From the NCBI GenBank assembly GCA_026075535.2, contig AP026546.1, positions 7,874,001 to 7,938,000 on the forward strand: a DNA stretch of 64,000 nucleotides. Direction: 5' to 3'. How positions within the stretch are numbered: the stretch's first letter is position 1; each line of letters starts with the position of its first letter. The notes under the pieces were generated by a model that did not search any database, had not been told where the DNA came from, and saw only the letters and a list, made by a program, of their open reading frames with translations. The position numbers and the translations under genes are program-made. The stretch is from Tricholoma matsutake. Lineage: Eukaryota > Basidiomycota > Agaricomycetes > Agaricales > Tricholomataceae. Positions 21,651-33,600 of the stretch are shown here, one piece after another.

Positions 21651-24408
21651 GAGGAATTGATCACATTTCCAGTAAATGAACAACTTTACAATTTTGACAC
21701 ATATGAAGCCTGTAACCTTGATGGAAATGATGAGTGATTGATCTGGTATGACTGGTTAGCCAATTCAACAACAACTTTGCATGTTACACATCAAAGAGAA
21801 GCCTTTATTATGTACACACCTGTGGAAAAATGTTCTGTAACAGGTGTAGGTGGTAAAGAAGCAAAAATTGAGGGCTGCGGAACTGTTGAATTAATTTTGA
21901 CATGTAATGGTTGCAATTATATTTTGTGCTTGGAGGACGTACTCCACATACCTGGAACACAGAATAATTTAATTTTGTTGGGGCGATGGGATGCAGCTGG
22001 GGGAAGATATACAGGTGGAAAGGGAAGAATTACCTTTGTCACTAAGGAGGGGAAGAAAATAGCACAAGGGAAGAAGGTTAACAACCACTTATACAAGATG
22101 GAATTAACTGTACGCGACCAACACCCAATGCTTACAATAGAAGCCGCCGATCACTGATCATTCATCAATAATGATGTGGCACCCAATTGGGAAACTTGGC
22201 ACAGGCACTTTGGGCATGTCAGGTATTCTGGCCTGCAGAAATTATTGGATAGGAATTTGGTCAACAGATTTAATGTCGACAAACACAGTCCTAAACCAGA
22301 CTGTATTGCATGTACCAAGGCAAAGCAACACATAGAACCCTTTCCTAAAATATCCACATGACAAACCGAACCCAGAGAATTGATGCATATTGACTTATGG
22401 GGAAAATACATGATCAAATCTATAAATGGAAATCAATATTACTTGTTATGTGTGGATGACATAAAATGATACATAACCGTCCAGTGTTTGAAAGAGAAAT
22501 CGGACTCAACACAAGTGGTAATAAATTATTTGACACACCTAATAACTCAAGGTCAAAAACTGAAGGGGATCCAAATTGATTGTGGGAAAGAATTTGTAAA
22601 CAAGAAGTTGGAAAAATGGTGCAATGAATGTGGTATAGAAATAAGACTAACTGCACCATACTCACCTTCACAGAATGGCATTGCAGAGCAAATGAATCGA
22701 TCTTGTTGAATTATCACGCACCATGATAACTGCCAACCAACTTCCCAAATTTCTTTGGGAATACACAGTTTTACACACCGCTTACCTTCATAACCGATCA
22801 TTTACAAAACATCTCCTGAAATCAACACCTTACAAAGGATGGCACAAAATAAAACCCAATGTATCGCATTTATGGGAGTTTGGAAGCCATGTATGGATAT
22901 TACTACAAGGTCAAAAGAAACCCTGAAAAATGCTACCAAAATCAAGGCACCGAGCATATGTCAGCTATGATGATGGTGCTGGGGCAGTAAAATATTACAA
23001 TGCAGAGACTCGCAAAGTACTTACCTCATGCAACTTCTGGAATATTACACCTACAGAAAAACCAACTCCTGATCATATTAAAATTACACCTGATTTACCA
23101 CGTGAGGGGGAGTCTGCAGGTAGCACGCCGCCAATGGGTGTAACAGATTCTGATGATACAACTTGGAATCTTGCACCCAAGAAGCAAAAATGGAATGAAA
23201 CACAGGAAGATATAGATATTGACAAACTGCGGAAGACGCGTGGAATTCGTATTGATTATAAACACCTTCACAATCCTTTTGCATATGAAGACAATGACAA
23301 TTTCTTATCAATCGAAGAAGTCTATGCAATTGTTGCTGGAGATGAACTTATGAGTCTCAAAGATGCGAAGAACTCCCCAGATTGGCCTGAATGGCAAAAG
23401 GCCATGAAGAATGAATTGGATTTATTATTGGAGAAGGGGACTTGGGAACTCATCCAGAAACCTCACGACGCAAAACCAATCAAAAATAAATGGATCTTTG
23501 TCAAATGCACAATAAAGAAGGGGAAATAGTAAGGTATCGAGCAAGATTAGTGGTGAAAGGATATGCACAACAACCCAGATTTGATTATAGGAAAACATTC
23601 TCACTGGTTGTCAGGATGGATACATTATGTGCATTACTAGCACTCGTACCTGAAAAGGGACTCAAGTTACAACAAATGGACATAAAGGGCATGTATATAA
23701 ATGGCACTTTGCAGGAGGCAATATATATGCAACAGCCTGAGGGATGTGAAGACTGAATGGGTCAAGTATGCAGGTTAGTCAAAACACTTTATGGTTAAAA
23801 CAGGCAGGCCGAGAGTGGAATAATGAACTTGATGGCAAACTCAAAATCCATGGCTATGCGCACTTACTTTCTGATCCATGCGCATATATACGATGCAATG
23901 GAAATGACTTCGGAATAATGGCTATCTGGGTGGAGGACTCACTGCTTTTTGCTTCATCTGATAAAATGATGGATCATATGAAAGAAACACTCCGCTCAGA
24001 ATGGGAAGTAACAGACCTTGGAGAGCCGAGTAAAATTGTTGGCATTGAAGTTACATGAACTGAGAATGCAATAACTATATCTCAACAGAGATATATTGAA
24101 AATATTCTCCATAACAAAAGAATAGCTGATGCAAATCCTACCGGTATACCCATGGACCCCAATATGAAGCTTGGACCAAATCTGGATGATAATGAACCAA
24201 ATTGAAGCAATTCATATGCATGATTATTGGGGAGTCTGCAATTTTTGGCAAATTCCACAAGATTGGACATAAGCTATGCAGTTAATAAATTGGCCACCTA
24301 CACTGCAAATCCAGGTTTAAAACACCATGGTGCAATAAAGCAAATACTCAGATACCTGGTGGGTACAAAAACTCTAGGGATAACATATAGAAAATCCCAA
24401 GATGAAAC
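21651..24408 (+). pseudogene. Copia pol (protease, integrase, RT), inactivated
   Basis: The protease motif reads LANSTTT where Copia proteases have a DSGTT-type core, so the catalytic Asp is Asn. The integrase zinc-binding region (HRHFGH then CIACTKAK) is at 22200-22325. Catalytic D residues sit in HIDLWG and IQIDCGKEF, and the third in NGIAEQMNR. RT begins near 23380 with a frame break near 23500. Its active-site block reads WVED instead of YVDD, and the diagnostic LVKTLYGLKQA-like block lies at 23770-23820 with TGA just before it. RNase H stops at 24408, at the Gypsy-1 insertion. Confidence 0.85.
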
Positions 24409-24834
24409 TATAAGGGCAACCTAAGCCTCTAGCAAAGGGAAATCTGAAGTTAAGATTATACTACATAATACAGGCATTGGGGACACACCTAGCAAAGGGA
24501 AATCTGAAGAGAAAACTCTAAGGATCCCCTTGCTGATGCCCAGTATATGTGAAGATGACAAAAATCAAATATAACCTAAAAATAGAAAAAGGCGGAGATA
24601 GGCGGATCAAGGCCACCGAATGACATCATACCAAGGGGTATGTGTCGGAAGGGGTACTCTGCCTCTAAATATAAAAGTGTCAACATGTACAAACATGATA
24701 GCAAGGGAAAATTAGTAATAAAATCCGGAAAAATCATAGAAAATGAAGAATAGAAGGAAATGAGGTGGGGAAAAATATAGGACGAACATAAAAAATAGGA
24801 AAAACACACAGGGCACCCCCCTAGTCCTCTTACA
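24409..24834 (-). repeat. Gypsy-1 copy B 3' LTR
   Basis: Full length, 426 bp, from TATAAGGGCAACC to CCTCTTACA on the plus strand. Several CpG-to-TpG/CpA changes relative to copy C (for example tctgaag for tccgaag, and ctctgcc for ctccgcc). Confidence 0.95.
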
Positions 24835-27800
24835 TCACCCCCTCTCTAAGATGCATCACCCCAATGCATTTGAAATTGCATATCACCAAAGTCTGTGACT
24901 TGAATCCGATGTGGTGCAGCAGTGTGCCATCGGTGGAATTCCTTGATTAACCGAGGGGCATTTACATCAGACTCTTCGACCCATGAGTTCTTCTCATACC
25001 CATAACCCTTACAATGTACCAAATACTGGAGTTTTCCTCGATGCAAATGGCTGTCCAAGATTGACTTGACTTCATATTGGGGTTCTCCCTCGATCACTGT
25101 AGGTGGTGGTGGTAGGTGTGAATGGCATCCCGGGAATGGATCTGGGGGAGCTGGAAGCAATTTGATGACATGGAAGACGGGATGGAGTCTGGACATGGAG
25201 GCTGGGAGGCATAGACGATAGGCATGTGTTCCAACGCACTTGACAATGGGGAAAGGTCCCAAGAAGCGATGAGCGAGTTTCTTGGATGGACGTGTAGTGG
25301 AGATGTCACTGGAGTCAAGATAAACTCGATCACCAACCTTGTACTGAGGGGTTGGAGAGTGGTGTTGGTTGTAAAATCGTGCCATGTCGTCCTTCGCCTT
25401 TGCTAAGGCTGCCCTTGCCTCCTCCAAGCTATCCCTCATGTGTTCTGTGAACTCATTCACTGTCTCGATGTGTGAGGGAGTTTGGCAAGGTTCAAATCCC
25501 ATGCGTGGATGTCATCCAGTGTCTAAGAGGAAAGGGGTCTGTTGAGTGGCATGGTTGTTGTATCTGAACTCGGCCAAAGGAAGGAGATCATCCCAATTGT
25601 CCTGGCATTCATTGACAAAGAGGCGGATGTACTGCTCCAGTTCCTGGTTGACTCGCTCCGTCTGGCCATCAGTTTGTGGGTGATAAGCGGTTGAAGCGAG
25701 GAGTTTGATCCCCAGGAGTTGGTACAGCTCACGAGTGAACTCTGCCATGAACTGAGGGCCACGATCCGAGAGGAAGGCACCAGGAAGTCCATGTAATTTC
25801 CACACATGGTGGAGGTAGAGTCAAGTGTCACCTAGGGCACTGACAGTGGTGTGAGTGGGAATGAAGTGAGCACATTTTCCCACTGAGTCAACTGTGCACA
25901 TCACCGCATCAAACCTGTTTGACTCTGGCAATTCCACCACAAAGTCAATGCTGACGACATCCCAACAACTCTCTGGAACAGGAAGAGGGTGTAGCTCACC
26001 AATAGGCTTGCGACGAGGAACCTTGGTGCGTAAGCAAAGGTCACAAGTGCAACAATACTGACCAATGAGCCATGACATTTGTGGCCACCAATAGTTCCAT
26101 GAGGTGAGCTCCAAGGTCTTCCAGCGTCTGGGGTGGCCAGCAATCTGTGAGTCATGGTGTTGGGATATGATGTGCCAGTGAAGGTCTGGGTCATTGGGAA
26201 CATAGATGTGATCCCTGAAATACAACAAGTCCTCCTTTTCAGCCCACTCTGCCGCACATAAGGAAAGGGTCGATCCCTTCCTCAGTTCTTTAACAGCTCA
26301 GGCGACAACATCCTCATGTAAACCACTATGGTTTGCGGGACGAATGTCACGTAGGATGTCCCGCTCCTCGCCCTGGGGTGCGATGCCTTCCAGTGCCCGA
26401 ATGGTGAACAGGTCTGGCTGCAACAGCACAATGTTTTGGTTGTCACCACTGCCATCCCCATGGTCTGCACGTCGGGATAGGGCATCAGTCTTCCCCATGC
26501 TGTGACCCGGACGGTGGTGCAAGGAGAAGTCAAATCTAGATAGATACAGGGACCAATGAGCTTGACGACGGTTCAATTTCTTGGCCATCATGAAGTACTC
26601 GAGATTCTTGTGATCCGTCCAAATTTCCACCTTGTGTTGGGCACCCTCGAGGAAGTGTCACCACTCCTCAAGTGCACGCATTATCGCCAACATCTCCTTG
26701 TCATGGATCTCGTAGTTTCACTCTACAGCACTAAGGCTTTTGGAGTAGAATGCAACAGGATGCCACTTCTGGTCCTCCGGAGACTGCTGAGACAACACGG
26801 CACCCGTTGCAAAGTCAGAACTGTCAGCTTCTACACGAAAAGGATGCGAATCATCAGCAAAGGTAAGGATCGGAGCAGAAGTGACCATCTCCTTAAGCTT
26901 TTTGAACACCTCCTGTTGTGCATTATCCCACCTCCATGCCTCCTTTCCTGTCAAGTCGAACAGTGGTCATGCATGATGTGAGAAATCCTTGATAAAACAC
27001 CAAAAGAAATTGATGAAGCCCAGGAAAGACTGCACCTCCTTCTTGTTCATGGGCGTCAGCCAAGCTGTGACCCCATTTACCTTGATAGGATCCATCTCCA
27101 CTTGACCCTCCAAGATAATCAGGCCGAGGTACTTGATCTTGGTCTTTTTGAACTCACATTTGTCCTGACGAAGGTAGAGTTTGTACCGTCGAAGTCACTC
27201 TAGGACGAGGCGTGTGATGCGACCGTGCTCTTCAACCGTGCGAGTGAAGATGAGGATGTCGTCAAGATAGATGCAGACAATGCCTTCGAGGATGAGGTCG
27301 TGGAAGATGTCATTCATCATGGTCTGAAAGGTGGCAGGGCTATTAGTAAGGCCAAAGAACATGACAAGTGGTTCAAAAAGACCATGGTTGGTATGAAAGG
27401 CTGCCTTCCACTCATCTCCCTCCTTTATCCTCACATTATTATAGCCCCAATGGACATCGAGCTTGGTGAAGTATCGGGCTCCACGGAGCTGGTTTACGAG
27501 TTCGGAGATGAGGGGTAGTGGGTAGCGATTTTTGACTGTGATGTTGTTGAGCCTTCTGTAGTCTTGAACCGGTCGAAGTGAGCCATCCTTCTTCTTGACA
27601 AAGAAAAAGGGAGAGGCCATGGGTGACTTTGATGGTCAAATACATCCAGAGGCCAGGTGCTCGTCGATGAACTGGTCAAGCTGCCATTGTTCTTCTGGAG
27701 AGAGAGGATAGACCTTGCAGGATGAAGGGGTTGCGCCAGGGGTGAGTTCGATCGCGTGATCCCATGGCTTGCACGCAGGAAGAGAGTCGAATGACTCCTT

Positions 27801-28709
27801 GGAGAAAACATCTTCAAACTCATGGAGATGAGGGAGTAAGGAGTTAGTAGAGGATTTAGCAGCGTTGTTTTTGTGGAAGGCCTCAGTGAGGCGTTGGGAT
27901 ATGTTCAATGTGGCACACACCTCATGCGATGAGCGAATTGCAGTGTAGAAGATCCGATCACCCTCCTCCACTTCCTCTGGGTCCTCATCATCATCATCCG
28001 AGTCTGGCATTAGATCAGGAACCCCTTCCAATTCCACTTCAGGTATAGGCAGGGGTCCAGCACAACACTTCTGAGTACGTCGTATCGCCGCCTTCTGTCC
28101 ACGATGTTCTTGCCTGGCTTCTGTGAAACACCTCTGACAGCAGGATGGACATCAGCTCATGGTAACCTCCCCGGTACACCAGTCAACCTCTGGGTTATGG
28201 TCTTGAAGCCATGGATATCCCAAAATCACCTTTTGCTTTCCTAATTGAGTGACAGCAAAAAGGGCATGCTCACTATGATCTTTGTAACAGAGAACCAGGT
28301 CTGCAACCTCTCGGATGGCACCAGCTGTTATGATTTGTCTACAGGAACCCGCAAGTACAGGTAGTTCATTTTTCTTATTTGACTCGACTCTCTTCCAACA
28401 GGAAGACACCTTGATGCATGGTGACTCCATGCACCCGAGCCCACTCTCACACGCACCATGGTACGACACCCCCTCTACACGAGGTCTGCGACATTGGACC
28501 CTCGCAATCGACATGCTGCACTGCAGCATGTCCTTGACACCGGATCCTCAACATTGGATCCGTGACATCGGACGCCTCATGCGGGGCATGAGGCCTATTG
28601 TCTCTATTGTTCTTGTCTATATTTACCTGATAAGCATCTCACTTTCTGATTGGACGATAGGTAGTCCTAGAACAGTATATAAGCTGTAGCTACACTCTGT
28701 GTATTCTCC

Positions 28710-28721
28710 AGCTTGACCTAA
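28710..28721 (+). promoter_or_regulatory. Predicted 5' end of Gypsy-2 RNA (self-primer sequence) in solo LTR
   Basis: The sequence CAGCTTGACCT lies about 30-35 bp downstream of TATATAAG. In the full Gypsy-2 element its complement is found 2 nt after the 5' LTR, so the first bases of the RNA could anneal to the primer site. Confidence 0.6.
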
Positions 28722-28757
28722 TTCAACCAATGGTCTTAGACTCAACCAGAACACTTG

Positions 28758-29007
28758 ACAACTAAGGAAGTCCTTTAGTTGTGATACACTCGAACTCGAT
28801 AGCTTAGGAAGCCCCTAGCTGTGATAACCCGAACTCAACAGTTGGAAAGCCTCCAACTGTGATACATGAACAAATGGTCTACTCAGAAAGCCTCTGAGTA
28901 CAGATAGCCATGATTACTTGAGGAAGTACCCAAGTGAAGGCAGGAAGCCCGATACACTAGGAAAGTTTCCTAGTGCGATACCGATACAGTTGGAAAGCCT
29001 CCAACTG
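28758..29007 (+). repeat. Array of seven short hairpins with constant apex
   Basis: Seven stem-loops follow each other: 28758-28782, 28801-28820, 28839-28859, 28880-28900, 28916-28935, 28955-28975 and 28987-29007. Stems differ (for example CAGTTGG/CCAACTG, TACTCAG/CTGAGTA, CACTAGG/CCTAGTG), but the apex is nearly always GG-AAGYY or GG-AAAGY closed by CC. Two carry a single bulged base. They lie downstream of the predicted transcription start, so would form in the RNA leader. Six are perfect apart from bulges or G-U pairs. Confidence 0.85.
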
Positions 29008-29467
29008 CAATATACGAAGCTGAGGCTGAGTCAAGGACCTATAGTCTTAACACCAGCTTCATTTGGGGATCCATCCACGTTATATACAGGTATCGGACGT
29101 GAGAGTGAGCGAGTATTTAGGCGATGTTGTTGTACCAGATGGGAATCGATGAAGAGACCAGTTGCACCAGAGTCCAGGAGCGCAGAGACACCGAGTATCT
29201 GTCCAGTGTCAGTCGTCTGCAGTTCGATGGCTAGGTTCAAGGAATGTGCAGAGGGAGTGGATGCCACAATATACTTGCGTGGTAGTTTACACTCCCATGA
29301 TTTAATTTTGGGATGTGGAGTAGAAGGAGAGATGGGGAGAGCAGGTACATCTTTAGCCAACTTTGAAGGGTCAGAGAGGGGAGCAGTCACAGAAATGGAT
29401 TCATTCTCTGGGGATTCAACTGACAAGACTTCAAAGCGGTTATGGACAGGCAGTGAGGGCGTACAAT

Positions 29468-30211
29468 TCACTCGCTGTGAATAGGAAAATCCTGCTCCTC
29501 TACAACTTCCAACTTAATCTCCTCTGCAACTTGATCCTTCGCTTCCTCAACATCTACAAGCGCCAACAAATCTTGCAGGAGTTTATCTTGTCCCTCAGGG
29601 GTGAGCATGCAGATATCCTGACGATGGGGACATGCTCCAGCCCTGTGTCCAGGTTCCCCACAATGGTAGCAGAGATCCAACTTACATGCATGGCTGTGGG
29701 CTGCATCAACATCCATTGGTACTGGGACATTGACGGCTGGTGTGGGAGTTTGATGAACAGGAATGGGGTTAGGGCGGGGGAGGCTTCGATTGAAGGTGTA
29801 GGGCGTATGAGTGGTAGTTGGAGCATGGAATGCAACATTAAACACCACATTTGTGAGTCGGTTCTCGTCACAGAGTGAAGCAGCTTCATACCAAGCAAGG
29901 ATATCATTGTCCGCTGGGCGCCCTTCCAACATCTGTGCAATCTGGTCCTGAATTTCTCGGTTGAGCCCCCGTCGGAACTTCACCACCACTGGTAACCCAC
30001 TCCCATATCCTGCCATGTCCACCAAATCCTTGAACTCATCAATATAGTCATCCACAGATCGACGTCCCTGGTGGTAAGCGGATGACTCAAGTCGTGTCAC
30101 TGCTCAGTGGCGTTCATTGAGGGGGCAGAAGTGGCGTATGAACTCAGCTCGAAAGTCACCCCAAGTGGAGAAAGGTAGAGAACCAAGTTCTTTAGTTTGA
30201 CGTAGGATATG
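29468..30211 (-). pseudogene. Gypsy-1 copy B gag, C-terminal part
   Basis: Continues from 36264-36773 across the copy C insertion. It holds the gag helical region and the zinc knuckle CYHCGEPGHRAGAC. The break at 30212-30216 is the target duplication of copy C. Confidence 0.88.
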
Positions 30212-30216
30212 GTCCA

Positions 30217-30642
30217 TATAAGGGCAACCTAAGCCTCTAGCAAAGGGAAATCCGAAGTTAAAATTATACTACATAATACAGGCATTGGGGGTGCACCTAG
30301 CAAAGGGAAATCCAAAGAGAAAACTCTAAGGATCCCCTTGCTGATGCCCAGTATATGTGAAGACGACAAAAATCAAATATAACCTAAAAATAGAAAAAGG
30401 CGGAGATAGGCGGATCAAGGCCGCCGAATGACATCATACCAAGGGGTATGTGTCGGAAGGGGTACTCCGCCTCTAAATATAAAAGTGTCAACATATACAA
30501 ACATGATAGCAAGGGAAAATTAGTAATAAAATCCGGAAAAATCATAGAAAATGAAGAATAGAAGGAAATGAGGTGGGGAAAAATATGGGACGAACATAAA
30601 AAATAGGAAAAACACACAGGGCACCCCCTTAGTCCCCTTACA
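30217..30642 (-). repeat. Gypsy-1 copy C 3' LTR
   Basis: 426 bp, TGTAAGGGGAC...CCCTTATA on the minus strand. Differs from the 5' LTR by ggtgcacc for ggcgcacc and tccaaag for tccgaag, both CpG decay. Confidence 0.97.
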
Positions 30643-30653
30643 TCACCCCCTCT

Positions 30654-33600
30654 CTAAGATGCATCGCCCCGATGCATTCGAAATCGTATACGACCAAAGT
30701 CCGTGACTTGAATGCGACGCGGTGCAGCAGTGTGCCGTCGGTGGAATTCCTTGATTAACCGAGGGGCATTTACGTCAGACTCTTCGACCCATGAGTTCTC
30801 CTCATACCCATAACCCTTCCAATGTACCAAATACTGGAGTTTTCCTCGACACAAACGGCTGTCCAAGATTGACTCAACTTCATATTGGGGTTCTCCCTTG
30901 ATCACTGTAGGTGGTGGTGGTGGGTGTGAATGGCGTCCCGGGAACGGATCTGGGGGAGCTGGAAGCAATTTGACGACATGGAAGACGGGATGGAGTCTGG
31001 ACATGGAGGCTGGGAGGCGTAGACGATAGGCATGTGTTCCAACGCACTTGACAATGGGGAAAGGTCCCAAGAAGCGATGAGCGAGTTTCTTGGATGGACG
31101 TGTAGTGAAGATGTCACTGGAGTCAAGATAAACTCGATCACCAACCTTGTACTGAGGGGTTGGGGAGTGGCGCTGGTTGTAAAATTGCGCCATGTCGTCC
31201 TTCGCCTTTGCTAAGGCTGCCCTTGCCTCCTCCAAGCTATCCCTCATGCATTCTGTGAACTCATTCACTGTCTCGATGTGTGAGGGAGTTTGGCGAGGTT
31301 CAAATCCCATGCGTGGATGTCGTCCAGTGTCTAAGAGGAAAGGGGTCTGTTGAGTGGAAGCATGGACATGGTTGTTGTATCCGAACTCGGCCAAAGGAAG
31401 GAGGTCATCCCAATCGTCCTGGCGTTCATTGACAAAGAGGCGGATGTACTGCTCCAGTTCCTGGTTGACTCGCTCCATCTGGCCATCAGTTTGTGGGTGA
31501 TAAGCAGTTGAAGCGAGGAGTTTGATCCCCAGGAGTCGGTACAGCTCACGAGTGAACTCTGCCATGAACTGAGGGCCACGATCCGAGAGGAAGGCACCAG
31601 GAAGTCCATGTAACTTCCACACGTGGTGGAGGTAGAGTCGAGCGGCACCTAGGGCACTGACAGTGGTGTGAGTGGGAATGAAGTGAGCGCGTTTTCCCAC
31701 TGAGTCAACTGTGCACATCACCGCATCAAACCCGTTTGACTCTGGCAATTCCACCACAAAGTCGACGCTGACGACATCCCAACGACTCTCTGGAACAGGA
31801 AGAGGGTGTAGCTCACCAATAGGCTTGCGACGAGGGACCTTGGTGCGTAAGCAAAGGTCACAAGTGCGACAATACTGACCAATGAGCCGTGACATTTGTG
31901 GCCACCAATAGTTCCGTGAGGTGAGCTCCAAGGTCTTCCAGCGTCCGGGGTGGCCAGCAATCTGTGAGTCATGGTGTTGGGATATGATGCGCCGGCGAAG
32001 GTCTGGGTCATTGGGAACATAGATGCGATCCCTGAAATACAACAAGTCCTCCTTTTCAGCCCACTCTGCCGCACGTAAGGAAAGGGTCGATCCCTTCCTC
32101 AGTTCTTTAACAGCTCGGGCGACAACATCCTCATGTAAACCGCTACGGTTTGCGCGACGAATGTCACATAGAATGTCCCGCTCCTCACCCTGGGGTACGA
32201 TGCCTTCCAGTGCCTGAATGGTGAACAGGTCTGGCTGCAACAGCACAATGTTTTGGTTGTCACCGCTGCCATCCCCATGGTCTGCACATCGGGATAGGGC
32301 ATCGGTCTTCCCCATGCTGCGACCCGGATGGTGGTGCAAGGAGAAGTCGAATCTAGATAGATACAGGGACCAACGAGCTTGACAACGGTTCAATTTCTTG
32401 GCCGTCATGAAGTACTCGAGGTTCTTGTGATCCGTCCAAATTTCCACCTTGTGTTGGGCACCCTCGAGGAAGTGTCACCACTCCTCAAGCGCACGCATTA
32501 TCGCCAACATCTCCTTGTCATGGATCTCGTAGTTTCTCTCTACAGCACTAAGGCTTTTGGAGTAGAACGCAACAGGATGCCACTTCTGGTCCTCCGGAGA
32601 CTGCTGAGACAACACAGCGCCCGTCGCAAAGTCAGAACTGTCGGCTTCTACACGAAAAGGACGCGAATCGTCAGCAAAGGTAAGGATCGGAGCAGAAGTG
32701 ACCATCTCCTTAAGCTTTTTGAACACCTCCTGTTGTGCATTATCCCACCTCCATGCCTCCTTTCCTGTCAAGTCGAACAGCGGTCGTGCATGATGTGAGA
32801 AATCCTTGATAAAACGCCGATAAAAATTGATGAAGCCCAGGAAAGACTGCACCTCCTTCTTGTTCGTGGGCGTAGGCCAAGCTGTGACCCCATTTACCTT
32901 GATAGGATCCATCTCCACTTGACCCTCCGAGATAATCAGGCCGAGGTACTCGATCTTGGTCCTTTCGAACTCGCATTTGTCCTGACGAAGGTAGAGTTTG
33001 TACCGTCGAAGTCGTTCTAGGACGAGGCGCGTGATGCGACGGTGCTCTTCAACTGTGCGAGTGAAGATGAGGATGTCGTCGAGATAGATGCAGACAACGC
33101 CTTCGAGGATGAGGTCATGGAAGATGTCGTTCATCATGGTCTGAAAGGTGGCAGGGCTATTAGTAAGGCCAAAGAACATGACAAGCGGTTCAAAAAGACC
33201 ACGGTTGGTACGAAAGGCTGCCTTCCACTCATCTCCCTCCTTTATCCTCACATTATTATAGCCCCAACGGACATCGAGCTTGGTGAAGTATGAGGCTCCA
33301 TGGAGCTGGTTTACGAGTTCGGAGATGAGGGGTAGTGGGTAGCGATTTTTGACCGTGATGTTGTTGAGTCTTCTGTAGTCTTGAACCGGTCGAAGTGAGC
33401 CATCCTTCTTCTTGACAAAGAAAAAGGGAGAGGCCATGGGTGACTTCGATGGTCGAATACGTCCAGAGGCCAGGTGCTCATCGATGAACTGGTCAAGCTG
33501 CTGTTGTTCTTCCGGAGAGAGAGGATAGACCTTGCAGGATGAAGGAGTTGCGCCGGGGGTGAGTTCGATCGCGTGATCCCATGGCTTACGCGCAGGAAGA

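Larger units (their letters stand above)
20345..24408 (+). mobile_element. Ty1/Copia retrotransposon, decayed and 3'-truncated
   Basis: Plus-strand element with a 5' LTR, primer-binding site, gag with two zinc knuckles, protease, integrase and RT in Copia order. It is cut at 24408 within the RNase H region by Gypsy-1 copy B. The remaining RNase H part and the 3' LTR are not found on the other side of that insertion. Numerous TGA stops, most explicable as CGA decay, and a few frameshifts show it has been dead for some time. Confidence 0.93.
28326..29052 (+). repeat. Gypsy-2 solo LTR inserted in copy B protease
   Basis: 727 bp starting TGTTATGATT and ending AGTCTTAACA, flanked by ccagc on both sides (28321-28325 and 29053-29057). 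Copies A and C have a single uninterrupted ccagc at that place, which proves the insertion point. Inside are the palindrome TGCATGGTGACTCCATGCA (28415-28433), a TATATAAG box (about 28674), a predicted transcription start at AGCTTGACCT (about 28710), and a run of seven hairpins to 29007. The orientation is opposite to the host copy. Confidence 0.96.
24846..29471 (-). pseudogene. Gypsy-1 copy B pol, fragmented
   Basis: Open pieces from the C terminus backward: chromodomain and integrase end (24846-25502), integrase core (25512-26228), RNase H (26298-26954), RT with an intact YLDD (27195-27620), linker (27636-28037), and protease (about 28152-29471, with DSGATG still present). A solo LTR at 28326-29052 splits the protease region. 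Breaks are mostly TGA or TAG at former CpG or CA sites. The N-terminal frame begins at the gag overlap near 29471. Confidence 0.9.

Noticed and set aside
28758..29007. CRISPR-like array
   Set aside because: The regularly placed hairpins are palindromic with differing stems, not repeats with unique spacers, and lie in a eukaryotic LTR.
24846..29471. Classical RIP as the cause of the stops
   Set aside because: Differences between copies fall mainly at CpG (CGA to TGA, and CpG to CpA on the other strand) rather than at the CpA context of Neurospora-type RIP; cytosine methylation decay fits better.
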